Positions 33,916-46,285 of a DNA stretch of 64,000 nt are shown in pieces. Numbering within the stretch: position 1 is the stretch's first letter; every line of letters begins with the position of its first letter. Origin of the DNA: Siphonodentalium dalli (lineage: Eukaryota; Mollusca; Scaphopoda; Gadilida; Siphonodentaliidae). The translations under genes and the position numbers were made by a program. Under the pieces are notes generated by a model, which was not told the origin of the DNA, did not search any database, and worked only from the letters and a program-made list of their open reading frames with translations. The stretch spans positions 206,819,934 through 206,883,933 of the forward strand of contig CP136063.1 of NCBI GenBank assembly GCA_032622095.1, written 5' to 3'.

Positions 33916-34049
33916 ATTTGAGCGTCCTAAAGTACATCTGAAAATCGAGAATTATTGTCTGGTTTCTGAAATTGAATTTGATTAGTTGAGTGTAACCCTA
34001 GTAGTATATACTGTCGAGTAATATCCACTGTTTATTCATGTATCTTCAA

Positions 34050-36150
34050 TTTATCTTGAAATTTCAGAAGAATTGATATTGTATAGAATATTCAAAAATA
34101 AGTGCAGCAAAGTATCACTCCTGTTGTTACAGAATGTACATAACTCAGTATCTGAAATTTTACATTTGAATAACTTTGAATTTGTGCAAAGTCTATCTTG
34201 GAATATTTTGTACCGGAGAGAGTATGATGGCGTACACACGGACACCGCATAAGGGATCGCGGAAAGCATGCGAGAAACCACTCTCTGAGGATATGCAGGC
34301 ATTGTTTGATATTTTTCGCCAACATACAATGCGACGGAACCAGTTCATCTTGAAATGTATACGAATAGTTTTTAATTGAATCAATTACATTTTTTTACTA
34401 TTACTATATCTAAATTATGCAGGCAGTCTCGGACTATACCATTGTGCGAACCAACGACGTGAACTTTATATACATAAATGTTCCACATGTCTTTATTTTA
34501 GAGATTATTTGTTTTAGCCATTTTCTAAGAAGTGCCTATTAAACCGACTCCGTCGCATCGTATAGGGCGAATACATGATAATAACTGCCGATGTAATGGC
34601 GAGAATTGGTTTGTGTTTCTTGTATGTAATTTGCTTGATCACCTGTAAATATTAATTTGTATTTCATATTTATTTTAAATATTGTATGAATATGTACGGT
34701 TTTGTTGAGATAAAACAAATTCAAATACAGAGTTTAAAGCCCTGTGTCATCATATTTTATGTTTGTATTACCATATTTTTCAGAAAAAGAGGATAGAATA
34801 TTTACATATCTTGTCATTGGTTTTTAAATTTTCAATAGTCTCAGATTTTATATATATATGCTATTTCCTCCACACATGCTTTCCATTGTGACAGTAATGA
34901 ATGTTTTACTCCGTGATTATTGGTGAAAGAGTATTAAAGTCAAAATTTCCTACACAATGTATCAAAGTCCAAAAAAGCCAGATTGATTTTTCATTAAATC
35001 ACTGACAAAAACACCCCATGTTTTATCCGAAAATTCAGCTTGTAACTTTATTTGTTCAGGGGTTGTGGTTGTCGATATCTTGATTAAAAAAGGACCTGGC
35101 ATTAAAAATACACTACCAATAGGGGTTAACATCCTGGTTAATTAAACTCAACCCTTCTTTGTTCAAATTCCAAATTTTGTTAAAATCAAATTGTTCCAAT
35201 TAGTCTTCAATAATTGTTTTATAACCTGTTACTATTACAGAATCTTTTCACCCATGATATTTTTAGGGCTTTATCAAACTATTCCACGTGGGGAAATTCC
35301 AATCCTCCTTGATCAGTTTTTTTTAATGACAATGTTTCACTTAATGTTGTCAGTGGTTTCAAAACCATAGACAGTTATGAAATATTATCTGTATTTTATC
35401 GATAAAATTCCATGAAGGGGATGGTAAGACTGTTAAGTAATGTATGGGAATATGAAATGCAATTGTTTTACTACTGTTGTCGTGACAATTAGGCTTGGAT
35501 GTCTGAAATACAAATCGTTCTCAAAAGGTTCTCAATTTTGTTTAGTTTATTGTTGTAAATTTTACCCATAGTTTTTACGGAAGAGGTCACACTATATGCT
35601 TAGACTGGTTACTGAATGGTTATGGTTCCAAATAATTGATTCGTATGTGTTGCTATCTTCACCAGCACCCAGTGTGTCTCCGATCCAGATAGCCTGTGCT
35701 TTGTCAAAGTTAACTTTCAATTGACATTTTAGCAAATATGATAATGACATTAAGTGCCTTATTCACTGAGTGATTGTCATCCAGGAGGAAGAGTGTCATA
35801 TCATCTGCATATTGTGAGAAAATGAATCCCGTGTCATTAATTTTCATTCCATTTATGTTTGGATTATACTTAAGACTTGCACTGAGGATCTCTCCGGTGA
35901 TAATAAATAAATATGGGAAAGATGCCCCCTGCCACACTCACCTGAAAATGTTGATATTTCCCGAGAGGTTACTGTTATCTTGAATGTAACTGAAAACATC
36001 TGCATAGGATGTTTTTGTCACTACTATTTCGGGAGCAAATTTGAGGAATTTCATTTTTTTTTCCAAAAACCTTCACTCCAACGAATCAAGTTTTCAAAAT
36101 CAAGTAATACTGGAGATATTTGTTCTTCACATTTTTTCCAGTATGTCAAA
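34050..36150 (-). pseudogene. L1/Tx1-like LINE remnant (RT to C-terminal region)
   Basis: Reading the minus strand from 36150: LLDFENLIRW (the LIDFEKAFD region), ECGRGHLSHIYLLS (the GCRQGDPLSPYLF block), then GEILSASL...NPNINGMKIN and SQYADDMTLFLLDDNHSVNKALNVI at 35880-35740. Near 35320-35280 is KKTDQGGLEFPHVE, which resembles the GGL block after the thumb. At 34230-34060 is RYKIFQDRLCTNSKLFKCKI followed by CTFCNNRSDTLLHLF, the usual C-terminal zinc-knuckle region. Many frameshifts and stops mark an old copy. The order and wording fit L1/Tx1-group elements (family knowledge). Confidence 0.8.
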
Positions 36151-36670
36151 TATAATTATTGTTGAATTACCTACATGTATATTCAACATAAAAAGTTGGT
36201 TACTGACCGACATCCGCGATTGCGTCACCATTGCAGTGTCACGCAATGGCAGCAATATACACTCTGGCGTGGTTATGATGCCTTTAAGAAACATAATATT
36301 CATATAAATTTTGTGGTCTAACCGTGTACGCGAGGTGGTACCAAGGTCGGCCGAGGTACATGTATGGTTGATCGCAAGAACGCAGTCAAGTAACGCAGTA
36401 ATACCGGTGGTCAATACATTAGAGCATATTTGTATACATAGACCGATGCAATGGATGCATCACGTTGTTATCGAAACATGTATGACTATCATTGTCAATA
36501 ACTCTGCAATTTCCGCTTCTCTAGGAAATAACCTCTTCCATAAATATATACCAAATTCGCACAGTGCTTCAATACAGGCTCTGGTGATCAGTCATTGACA
36601 TTGACGTTTTGATGCATATATGAGAATGGAGAATAATTTATTCACTTTGGCTGTACGACACGTGACCATA
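36151..36670. other. Intergenic stretch, no recognised feature
   Basis: Open frames of 88-95 codons exist on both strands, but they overlap each other and show no domain signature. Confidence 0.4.
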
Positions 36671-36674
36671 CATT

Positions 36675-36818
36675 AAATAGTGATACATACATGTAGTAAT
36701 AAATAACAATAAATAGTGATACATACGTGTTGTAATAAATAACAATAAATAGTGATACATACATGTAGTAATAAATAACAATAAATAGTGATACATACGT
36801 GTAGTTATAAATAACAAT
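36675..36818. repeat. 36-bp minisatellite, four copies
   Basis: Unit AAATAGTGATACATACATGT followed by AGTAATAAATAACAAT, period 36, with a few substitutions such as ACGTG for ACATG. Confidence 0.95.
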
Positions 36819-36912
36819 AGTTTATCAGTCGAGTCTTCTCTCAACAGACGTATTCTCTGGTAGTATGGATCAGTATGCACACGATCAATCACGTGAATTT
36901 GTCGAATTGGAG

Positions 36913-37010
36913 AATGTGGTGAAATGGCTGGGGACCATCGGGTTGTCAGCCTTGTCTGGAAAATGTGGTGAAATGGCTGGGACCCATCATGTTTTCAGCC
37001 TTGTCTGACT
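36913..37010. repeat. ~50-bp direct duplication
   Basis: GAAATGGCTGGGGACCATCG...CAGCCTTGTCTGG is followed by GAAATGGCTGGGACCCATCA...CAGCCTTGTCTGA. Confidence 0.85.
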
Positions 37011-37546
37011 AATTTAAAGGTTTAACAGGTCTGGGTGAACCACCAATCGATCTATATTAGCTCTATCGGGCTAAACTAGACGATTAGTCTTCCTGGCACA
37101 GTATACACATGTATAAAGCTTATTCGTGCATGTACACTTTGAAAATTGTCTATGGTGTGCCGATATAGATTCAAATGATAATATGCAAGAGTCGTAGTGC
37201 GGACAGAAAGATGCAGACTGTAAAGTGCTATGCCAAAGGATTTAGTGATACAAAGATGAAACATCCAAGATGGATGCTACGGTCCATGTTTTAGGAATTC
37301 GGAAAAGAAAAGATAGCTTATCTAGTTGTCATCACAAACATGCATGTGAGATGTGGGATATATCAAATGAAAGATGCTGCGTATATAACCAAATGAAAGA
37401 TGCAGCTATACATAGCGTAAAAAGATGTAAGTAATGCAACCAACAAAATTCAAGAAGTTGGTGAGGTGATGCAGATGGATTAAAATGTGAAATCCAAGAT
37501 GCTGCTGTATGCATGTTTTAAAAACAAAATGCAGACGAAATCCGTA

Positions 37547-38225
37547 ATACCTTACTCGTATTTAAATTCGCGCAGTACTATATAAGACTCCAAAGTTTAC
37601 ACCAAACTATAAGGAAAATAGGATTGATGTGTCAATGAGTTACACGTATATAGTGCAGAACATTGTATTGAATAGACCATTATATGTGCATGTACACAAC
37701 TTATCTCAACACAATTAGTCACATGTAAAGTGATAAATCATGGTAAACTCGTCGATGTTTCGATGATTGTAAGACATATGCACAGATTCCAGTAATTTCG
37801 TGCGCAAGATGCACAAAAGCACAGCGCCATATCCACAGCCCTGGAGTGATACCGTGGTCATACAGTCTGAGATAATTATTTCAACCCAACTATTTCATTC
37901 GAGTTCATTTCAATAATGTCCATTTAAATGTTTAAATACCGGAATGATTATTTGAATCATGCATAAACACACATCTTCAAAAAAAAATGACGATGCAATT
38001 ATGCTCTACTCGCTGTACAGCTTCGTAAAATGTGGCATTTAATATACATGCACACGTATCTTATATAATGAACGACTACGAACTGAAACTCCCATCAGAT
38101 ACAAAACTTTTACGAAAATAATTTGTCAGTTTTGAATTCGCGCAGCACTGTGTGCGAATTTAAAGTGCGCGAATTAAAAATGACCGAAAAATAGTACTGC
38201 GCGAATTTAAATACGAGTAAGGTAT
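37547..38225. mobile_element. MITE family B, copy 2 (intact ends)
   Basis: A 35-bp terminal inverted repeat with no mismatch starts ATACCTTACTCGTATTTAAA and continues TTCGCGCAGTACTAT; the right end ends GAGTAAGGTAT. A shorter internal inverted pair (AATTCGCGCAGCACTG / TGCGCGAATTAAA) lies near the right end. 679 bp, no transposase. Related ends are at 31651 and, as a solo right end, at 46769-46812. Confidence 0.82.
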
Positions 38226-38661
38226 TCCATTCAATCGGCCAGTTGAGGATTGTGTCAGAGGCTTGATAAATATGGCTGTGTCATACAACAACACTAATTT
38301 AATAAGTGTTTGTATCATATAATAAAGTTTAGTACAGACCGAAGAAATTGATGACGTAGTACACTAAACGTCGGCTTAATTCTATCCATTGCTTTTGCGA
38401 AACGTCCCTAATAGGGAGGTGTCGCAACTCGCGGATAGAGTTACGAGTACGTTTAGCTATTCGTGTCGGTAAAATTAACGTGGGGCCAAAATAATTCGTT
38501 TCGCAAAATATAACGACTACGATTCGAATTATTGAATAGTTTGGTACTTTAGAATTAACATAGCGATCGAGATTGCACGGAACGCCAGACGAGTTTGCAG
38601 CACTAATATCGTCATGTAGATTGCAGACAGAGAGCGTGATGAATAGGGTGGTTTGCATATA

Positions 38662-39106
38662 GGAATCAGGGAGCTAAATGTGTTCTAGAGTCGGGAGCGA
38701 GTACACCGTGGAATACTAAAGGTGAAAGTAACTGAAGACTGACCTTCACCTGATACATGCGACACATTATTAAATGATGACATCGCGTTTATTTGATTTG
38801 TACATAATATCTAAATAATTTAATGGGGGAATGGATTTTTGTGAGCGGGAAATTTATTTAACTAGCTGCTGTAGTTCTGGGTTTTTCCAGATCAAATTTG
38901 GCTGTGAGATAGCCCTGTCATGGACTTGGGGATTTATTTTAAAAAGTAAACACATGACCTATGATTTTTTCTTGCATTTTCGTGATCAACTGGTTTCAAT
39001 CTAGCTGGGTAAACATCACTGGTATGGTCTGCAGGCTTCAATTCAGTGGATTTGGCCGAAACGTTAACACTGTCGCCTATGGGAAACCATTTAGTTCAGT
39101 GATTCC
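38662..39106. mobile_element. TA-target MITE family C, copy 1
   Basis: Bordered by TA on both sides. The left end GGAATCAGGGAGCTAAATG matches the inverse of the right end CATTTAGTTCAGTGATTCC apart from a few changes. About 445 bp, no transposase. TA duplication with ends of this kind suggests a Tc1/mariner-type element (inference). A second copy in the same orientation is at 39852. Confidence 0.75.
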
Positions 39107-39851
39107 TATAAGAAAAATTTGAATTTTACGAAGTTGTTAATTCCATATTTTCTTATTTTCAAATGATAATGACCACATTTTGGACATATCTAAAGAAGAA
39201 ACCCATGGATTCGCTTGTAGATAGTAAAGAAAGTGATAAATCTGGGAATTTTGCATGGACATCAGGTACCAATAGGGGGTCAGGTGTCTAAAGCCCCCCT
39301 CCCCAAAAGTTTGAGGAGTGTTACCCCCCCCCCCATTGGGAAAAGGTGACAGTTGACCCAATATGGCAGGTTTGTTAAACAGACAGTATGCCCTGCCATC
39401 TGGTAAAATTTCATGCCTGAGGCTGTGTCTGATGTTGTATCATTATGTTTAGATATTTAAATTGACTTATGGTTGCTTTATATTGCTATTAAAGTATTTT
39501 TTATTTTAATTTTCTGTTAATTTTGGTAAATGTTTATTATAAATTGCCAAATTTTGCATGAAAAGATATCCCTCTCAAAATGTATATTAACATTTTCTCT
39601 TCAATATAGTAATATTATGGTATAAAAGGGCATACTTCAGTTATACGAGATGCATCAGCCAGTAAAATTGAAAAAAAAAATCAAAATATTTTGGCTTTAT
39701 TTTGAGGATTGACACTAATTTTCAGGATGCCTCATATTGGAAAAATAAACCACTACTGCTCGATATAATCCATTTTTGATTTCAGTAAGGTCTATATTTT
39801 GATAAAATACTATAAGAAACGCCGTGTTTCACACATATACATATATATATA
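39107..39851. other. AT-rich spacer between two family-C MITEs
   Basis: Unique-looking AT-rich DNA with a poly-C/G tract near 39325. No coding signal. Confidence 0.4.
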
Positions 39852-40250
39852 GGAATCAGTGAGCTAAATGTGTTCTAGAGTCGGGGAGCGAGTACACCGT
39901 GGAATACTAAAGGTGAAGTTAACTGAAGACCTGATACATGCGACACGTTATTAAAGGATGACATCGCGTTTATTTGATTTGTACATAATATCTAAATAAT
40001 TTAAACTGGTGAATGAATGGGGGAATGGATTTTTGTGAGCGGGAAATTTATTTAACTAGCTGCTGTAGTTCTGGGTTTTTCCAGATCAAATTTGGCTGTG
40101 AGATAGCCCTGTCGTAGACTTGGGGATTTATTTTAAAAAGTAAATACATGACCTATGATTTTTCTTGAATTTTCGTGATCAGTGATTCAGTGAATTTGGC
40201 CGAAACGTTAACACTGTCGCCTATGGGAAACCATTTAGTTCAGTGATTCC
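39852..40250. mobile_element. TA-target MITE family C, copy 2
   Basis: Same ends and interior as 38662-39106 (GAGCTAAATGTGTTCTAGAG, GACATCGCGTTTATTTGATT, TTTTCCAGATCAAATTTGGC). It lacks a block of about 50 bp near the right end present in copy 1 and has small indels. Confidence 0.78.
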
Positions 40251-41066
40251 TATAATTATCCCGACACAATCGTGCGCACGTTAAGTCGACCAACAGGAAC
40301 GGATTTATCAGAAAGACGCCACATCAAGGAATGGCTGGTAAATAGTACGCAGCGATTCGCCTGTTTGCACGATGTAGCATGCATATTATGCATAATACAA
40401 ACACTATTCTTCTATTCAATGATGTATGAAGCCTGGTTAATGGTGGCTGTATGATACATCAAAACTAATTGACTGATTGTCTGTATCTTTAGATTGATAT
40501 TTGGAACACTCCGAAGAAATTTATCCCTATCAGTCGCATTGTTAGGACATCATGGCTACGGCTAGAAAGTGCGCATAATTTGATTACGTAGTACTCTAAA
40601 CGTCATCGTTATTCTATTAGTTGCTTTTACGACGACGAATAGCTGACTGTAGTCGTAAATATATTATCCATGAGTGTTGTGAAAGCTCTCTATTGAACGG
40701 AGCAGCAGCAACAGCCAACATCATAAATACAAGCAGGTGCGCTTGACCAGGTCTCTGGATGAACACGTCGAAGGGAACGTGACAGCTCTTGGTTTCACTA
40801 CTTGTAGTTCAGTCAAATTAAGATTTTACCTAGATATAATTTGTACAGAAATTGCAATGAACATAAAATAAGTTCGCTACGAGATCTGTGGTCGTTGCGA
40901 GAAACGATGGCAATTTTCATACTTTGCACACAGATCTCGTGGCGAACTGTTGATATGTGGTCAGGAACATGCCCCTGCACACACTAAGAGTGCAATAAAT
41001 TATGTACGAATGTTGTCTAGGTTGAGCCCATATTGGTCGTATTTTGGATGGAATATTGGTGGATAT
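40251..41066. other. Stretch downstream of the minus-strand lectin paralogue
   Basis: Contains a short inverted repeat near 40871-40945 (GTTCGCTACGAGATCTGTG against CACAGATCTCGTGGCGAAC), probably a small MITE. Otherwise nothing recognised. Confidence 0.5.
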
Positions 41067-41311
41067 TCACATATCAATTTCACACAGTGAAAAATGTGAA
41101 CCACTGCAGCCACAGCTGTTGTGTTTGGCCGTATCTGGTGGGTCACCGCTAAACCTGGTGCTGATTTCCAGACAATAGTCCGATGCGTATTCCTCAAGCC
41201 CTGTTTGGCCTGCAAGGAATACAGATCTCAGAGGTGTTCCATCAAGTAGTGTCCATATTCCCTCGGTAACTGTGTCATTCCCGTCCACCAATGTCCTTAA
41301 AAAACCCGAAC
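41067..41311 (-). pseudogene. Lectin paralogue, C-terminal CTLD exon
   Basis: The minus-strand reading aligns with exon 4 of the plus-strand gene: VDGNDTVTEGIWTLLDGTPL, DYCLEI, SGDPPDTAKHNS, CGCSGSHFSLCEIDM and then a stop at 41069-41067. All three C-terminal cysteines are kept, plus an extra one (CGC). Two lesions stand out. The core Trp is Leu (TTG for TGG), and the expected acceptor AG reads GG (ttgcgg|GT) at the position that aligns with ttcgcag|CT. The exon body itself is open. Together with the frameshifted upstream exon this looks like a decaying paralogue (inference). Confidence 0.78.
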
Positions 41312-42470
41312 CCGCAACACAACATGAAATGGTTTATCGCCCATATAGGATCTGCTAAACGTACCAGATTTAAAAATGGCAACAATAGTAAATCCAAGGA
41401 ATTAACCGTTCCTGGCACTGCTTCGTGGAAATAAGTATTACGGAAGCCGCGGCGATGCCAAAAGCAAACTAGATGTATGAATGTCCCAATGGGACTAACA
41501 ATACCCCCGCACAGCACATGGGCTACTCAAAAGTAGCCATAATAAAAGGAGATACCTCTTTCGATCCTCAAATTGTGTATTCATAATTTGGTAGCAGGGA
41601 CTAAAATACATCCAACCGATCCGGTAATCACTAACTTCATACGTACTAAACAGTTCTAAGTGTAAAACGCAGATAACTATAACATAAAAGTTCGGGTAGA
41701 TGTCATAATTGCAGGTGGATATGATCCGATGATGGTCAATAATTATGCCAAGTTTCATATACATTCACTAATAAGTAAATTAATACAAGATTGGCCAACA
41801 TTATATGGTTGCATGAAAAAAAAAAAATTCTAGGTTGAAAGATGGGATTAACTCCACTAAAAAGGTCGAATGAACCTCATAATAGCAGGTGCACAGGGTC
41901 CCATGCCAATGAATATATGTGCCAAGTTTAAAAACAATTGACTGAAAACTGAAGGAATAGAAGCTCGGACAAAGTTGCGTGTACGAAGGGACGTCTAGAC
42001 TGACGAATTCATCACGGGGTATACATATAATTAGTTTATATATATTTTATTTGAACCAATATAATGTACACAGTTCACGGTATGATAATGAAAGATATTG
42101 ATAGTTATATAACGGGATTTGGCAGTAAGCATATAGTGCTTATATTAAGCCATCTCCTACACATATCAAATATTGAATGATAACCGTTTCATACAGACAA
42201 AAATAGAATGTACATTTCGATGTGTATGAATGTATATAGCAATGAAATTAATTAATTAATTGTTGTGAATTATAATGTGCCTGGCAGCCCCCCCCCCCAT
42301 TCCAATCGGAGCAGGTTTTGGCAGGGTATTTGGGGATCGATATTACACATAATTTAATTTTGATTTTAATGTGTTTTTAATTTTGTTCCATGCATAGCCT
42401 AAGCTCGTACACATCAGGTTTGTGCATAATATGGCTTGAATCTGCCAGTTAGTTCAATATATTTTTGAAT
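41312..42470. other. Intron of lectin paralogue with diverged repeats
   Basis: AT-rich. Sequences around 41830-42010 (AAAGGTCGAATGAACCTC, AAGCTCGGACAAAGTTGCGT) look like an old dispersed repeat, unclassified. A poly-C tract is at 42289. Confidence 0.4.
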
Positions 42471-42954
42471 GTAAGCCCGTTCCAAACGACGGATTTTTGT
42501 CGACTCGAATCTAATACCAGACCCACAATTGTATTAAATGCGTCTAGAATGCGACGTTTGAAACAATTATATCCGTGTCAGACGCACCACAGACGAATCT
42601 CCGTCCAATTCAGACGAATCTTCGTCGGTGATGCGTCTGAAATCCGTCTTGGTTTCAAACGACGGATTTTTGTCAACTCGAATCTAATACATGTGACGAG
42701 AAGAGCCGAAAGTTGCCGAATAACGAATGCAAATGATATTATAATGGTATAATAATGAGGGAGTTCCCATTATCTGCGGAAATACACAAATGACGTCATT
42801 TGTAGCAAGCTCTCTTTGTTAAAAAGAAAGATATATCTATAAGAATAGCTTAGGTAACATTGTGAAAATTGTAATTATTATGGTAATTTGATTTCTCAAC
42901 GAACATGGCATGCCATTGACTCACATCATATAATTGATATAGTATCAATTATTT

Positions 42955-43206
42955 ATAATAATTCATATATACCGGTATAAGGGATATGGGTTGTAGTAAC
43001 TGATTTATAATAATTCATATAGACCGATATTCCTTATTGTAAGGGATATGGGTGGTAGTCTCTGATGTATAATAATTAATATATACCGGTATTACTTATT
43101 ATAAGGGGCATGGGTGGTACCACTGATTTATAATAATTCATATATACCGGCATTACTTGTTATGAGGGGTATATGGGTGGTAACCTCTTATTTATAATAA
43201 TTCATA
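42955..43206. repeat. ~60-bp satellite, left arm, part 1
   Basis: Units of the form TTTATAATAATTCATATATA-CCGGTATTACTTATTATAAG-GGGTATGGGTGGTA. Four units precede the MITE insertion. The same array resumes at 44473-44720. Confidence 0.9.
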
Positions 43207-43209
43207 TAA

Positions 43210-44469
43210 GGGTGGATACACACATGCATGTAATGTCTGTATGTAAAATACATGTATTTTACATGGCCACACCAATAATTGACAAAATTAATCACCTGCG
43301 CGCGAGAGGTCAATTTCACCAGTGAGTAGTTATAAGCCATTATCAAACAAACTGCCATCAAGAAATTTCAGGCCAGTCATAAACATGTCTTCTTTCATGG
43401 ATGCCGAAATGAGTAATTCTTGTCTGATATATGTTGCTGTTTTTCACGAGTTATAATTCATTTCGAAAAGTGGATTAGAGCCGGTCGATTTTATACTTGA
43501 TTTGTTTCTGTCATTTCTTGGAAACAGGATCATCCAAAAAAAATAAAAAATATGCAGAATTCTTTTATAGGATGATACCGACTTGTTGAGATTTCTCTGA
43601 TAATTTGAAAGCGAGCTCATGTGATAACATTAATTCATTTGGGATTGCAAATATTCATTATAGCGCCAAAAAATAATGCAGGTACAGCGTTGAAATTAAA
43701 AAGAGTGACACTGGTGGGGCTGGTTCTCGAAAGCTTCCAATAACTATAAGAGAGTTAATTGAATGTATCAGCCGGAATTATCTGGGCAAGAATTACAATA
43801 TAATATTTTACTTAAATATTCCATAGTTGTAAATTTTGCGTATACATGTATAACTGTATAACACAAGAGAGGAAAGGTGACGTATTTGGGAACTCGTAGC
43901 TAGGCAACCCTTTCGCCGAATGAAGACAAACAGCAACACCATGCATTCAAATTTAAAGCTGTATAATATGTTCATAATTATATGAATAGCATAAATTGCT
44001 GCATATTAGATTAATCACTCGTAGAAAACAGACACGACAGACATGACTACGATATTTATAAAGCAGGGTGTCAGGACTCAGGGTGCAGCGTGCACACCCC
44101 CGTCGAGGAAATATGCAATGGTGAATTCGGTAGCTTCTGGGATAATATAGCTCCCCGTGCATGTTGGGGGTCATATCCCCCTGCGTTTGGGGAAGAGGCC
44201 ACCACTGGTATTAACATCAATAGAATACTGACAATTATTTAAACAGAACGTCGACCATTTCAGTTATCGCGCGAATAATTATTTTAAGCGGCCTGACGAC
44301 TTCGTCCCAGTCAACGGCTCTTCAGCGGTTCAGAGTTTAACTCACTGTGGTCAAACACAGTCGCAATGATTGGGTTGTCAGCGGACACATATTACACGGT
44401 GTGTATGATCCATGTAAAACTCCAAATACACGATATTTACAGAGATTACATGCATGTGTGTATCCACCC
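43210..44469 (-). mobile_element. Harbinger-like MITE, copy 2, inside left arm of the giant palindrome
   Basis: Both ends carry GGGTGGATACACACATGCAT and its inverse, with a perfect TAA target duplication (43207-43209 and 44470-44472). Removing the element and one TAA gives a junction that matches neighbouring satellite units, which confirms the boundaries. It is inverted relative to the copy at 16662-17785 and lacks that copy's nested insertion. Confidence 0.85.
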
Positions 44470-44472
44470 TAA

Positions 44473-44720
44473 GCCGGTATTCCTTATTATAAGGGGCATA
44501 GTGGTAGCCTCAGATTTATAATAATTCATATAAACCGGTATGACTTAGTATGAGGGGTACAAGATAGTAGCCTATGATTTATAATAATTCATATATACCG
44601 GTATTCCTTATTATAAAGGATATAGGGTGGTAGCCTATGATTTATAATAATTAATATATTCCGGTATTCCTTATTATAAGGGGTAGGGGGTGGTAGTCTC
44701 TGATTTATAATAATTATTGT
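44473..44720. repeat. ~60-bp satellite, left arm, part 2
   Basis: Four further units of the satellite interrupted by the MITE. Confidence 0.9.
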
Positions 44721-44829
44721 ATACCTGTATTTACATGCATGGTATGCACATAGATGGCAATTATATATCAGTATGTACTATATACATCCTCATATACATG
44801 AACACATATATTCGCGCTGCAGTCGCGCA

Positions 44830-44830
44830 T

Positions 44831-44888
<58 letters not shown>

Positions 44889-44899
44889 CTATATGTAGC

Positions 44900-44932
<33 letters not shown>

Positions 44933-44938
44933 TATATA
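44830..44938. repeat. (TA)n microsatellite in left arm
   Basis: Over 100 bp of TA dinucleotides with short interruptions. The right-arm counterpart near 45420-45435 is much shorter. Confidence 0.95.
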
Positions 44939-45584
44939 CATAATTTATACTGTATTTTAGTATATATATGTATAACATATACCGTATATATAGGCCTCTA
45001 TATCTACGCGTGACCACTTTTGACGGTAACCGGGAATCCACCTTTAAATAAATCTACCGATGTATTAGATTCGACGCGACAAAGATACGTCCGTCTTTAA
45101 CAAAATCGACCGCAGACGCATCGGACGGATTTAATACAATTAGATTCGAGTCGACAAAAATCCGTCGTTTGGAACGGGCCTAGCGAATATCTCAATGTTT
45201 TTGGATAAGGGAAGTGATTTTGAACCTTCTATGTGATGCGTCTGCGGTCGATTTTGTTACAGACGGACGCATCTTTGTCGCGTCGAATCTAATACATCGG
45301 TCGATTTATTTAAAGGTGGATTCCCGGTTACCGTAAAAAATTGGTCACGCGTAGATATAGAGGCCTATATATACCGGTATATGTTATACATATATATATA
45401 CTAAAATACAGTATAAATTATGTATATATATATATATGCGCGACTGCAGCGCGAATATATGTGCTCATGTATATGAGGATATATATAGTACATACAGATA
45501 TATAATATACTATAATGTAGGCGCTACAAATAAATGTTATATCGTGCAATCAATTGCCATCTATGTGTATACCATGCATGTAAA

Positions 45585-46285
45585 TACCGGTATACAAGAA
45601 TTATTATAAATCAGAGACTACCACCCCCTACCCCTTATAATAAGGAATACCGGAATATATTAATTATTATAAATCATAGGCTACCACCCTATATCATTAT
45701 AATAAGGAATACCGGTATATGTGAATTATTATAATTCATAGGCTACTATCCATACCCCTCATAATAAGTAATACCGGTTTATATGAATTATTATAAATAT
45801 GAGGCTACCACTCTGCCCCTTATTATAAGGAATACCGGAATATATTAATTATTATAAATCATAGGCTACCACCATATATTCTTTATAATAAGGAATACCG
45901 GTATCTATGAATATTATAAATCATAGGCTACTATCCCTACCCCTCATAATAAGTAATACCGGTATATATAAATTATTATAAATCATAGGCTACCACTCTG
46001 CCCCTTATAATAAGTAATAACGGAATATATGAATTATTATAAATAAGTGGTTACCACCCATATACCCATCATAACAAGTAATGCCGGTATATATGAATTA
46101 TTATAAATCAGTGGTACCACTCCTACCCCTTATAATAAGTAAGACCGGTATATATTAATTATTATACATCAGAGACTACCACCCCTATCCCTTACAATAC
46201 GGAATATCGGTCTATATGAGTTATTATAAATCAGTTGCTACAACCCATATCCCTTATACCGGTATACATGAATTATTATAAATCA
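45585..46285. repeat. ~60-bp satellite, right arm
   Basis: About eleven or twelve units in the opposite orientation to the left arm (ATAATAAGGAATACCGGTAT, ATGAATTATTATAAATCATA, GGCTACCACCC). More units than in the left arm, so the arms have changed length independently. Confidence 0.9.

Noticed and set aside
36127-36598. Two overlapping ~95-codon frames on opposite strands
   Set aside because: No domain signature; at most one could be real and neither has gene context.
44717-44926. 69-codon frame with Tyr-Ile repeats
   Set aside because: Translation of a (TA)n tract.
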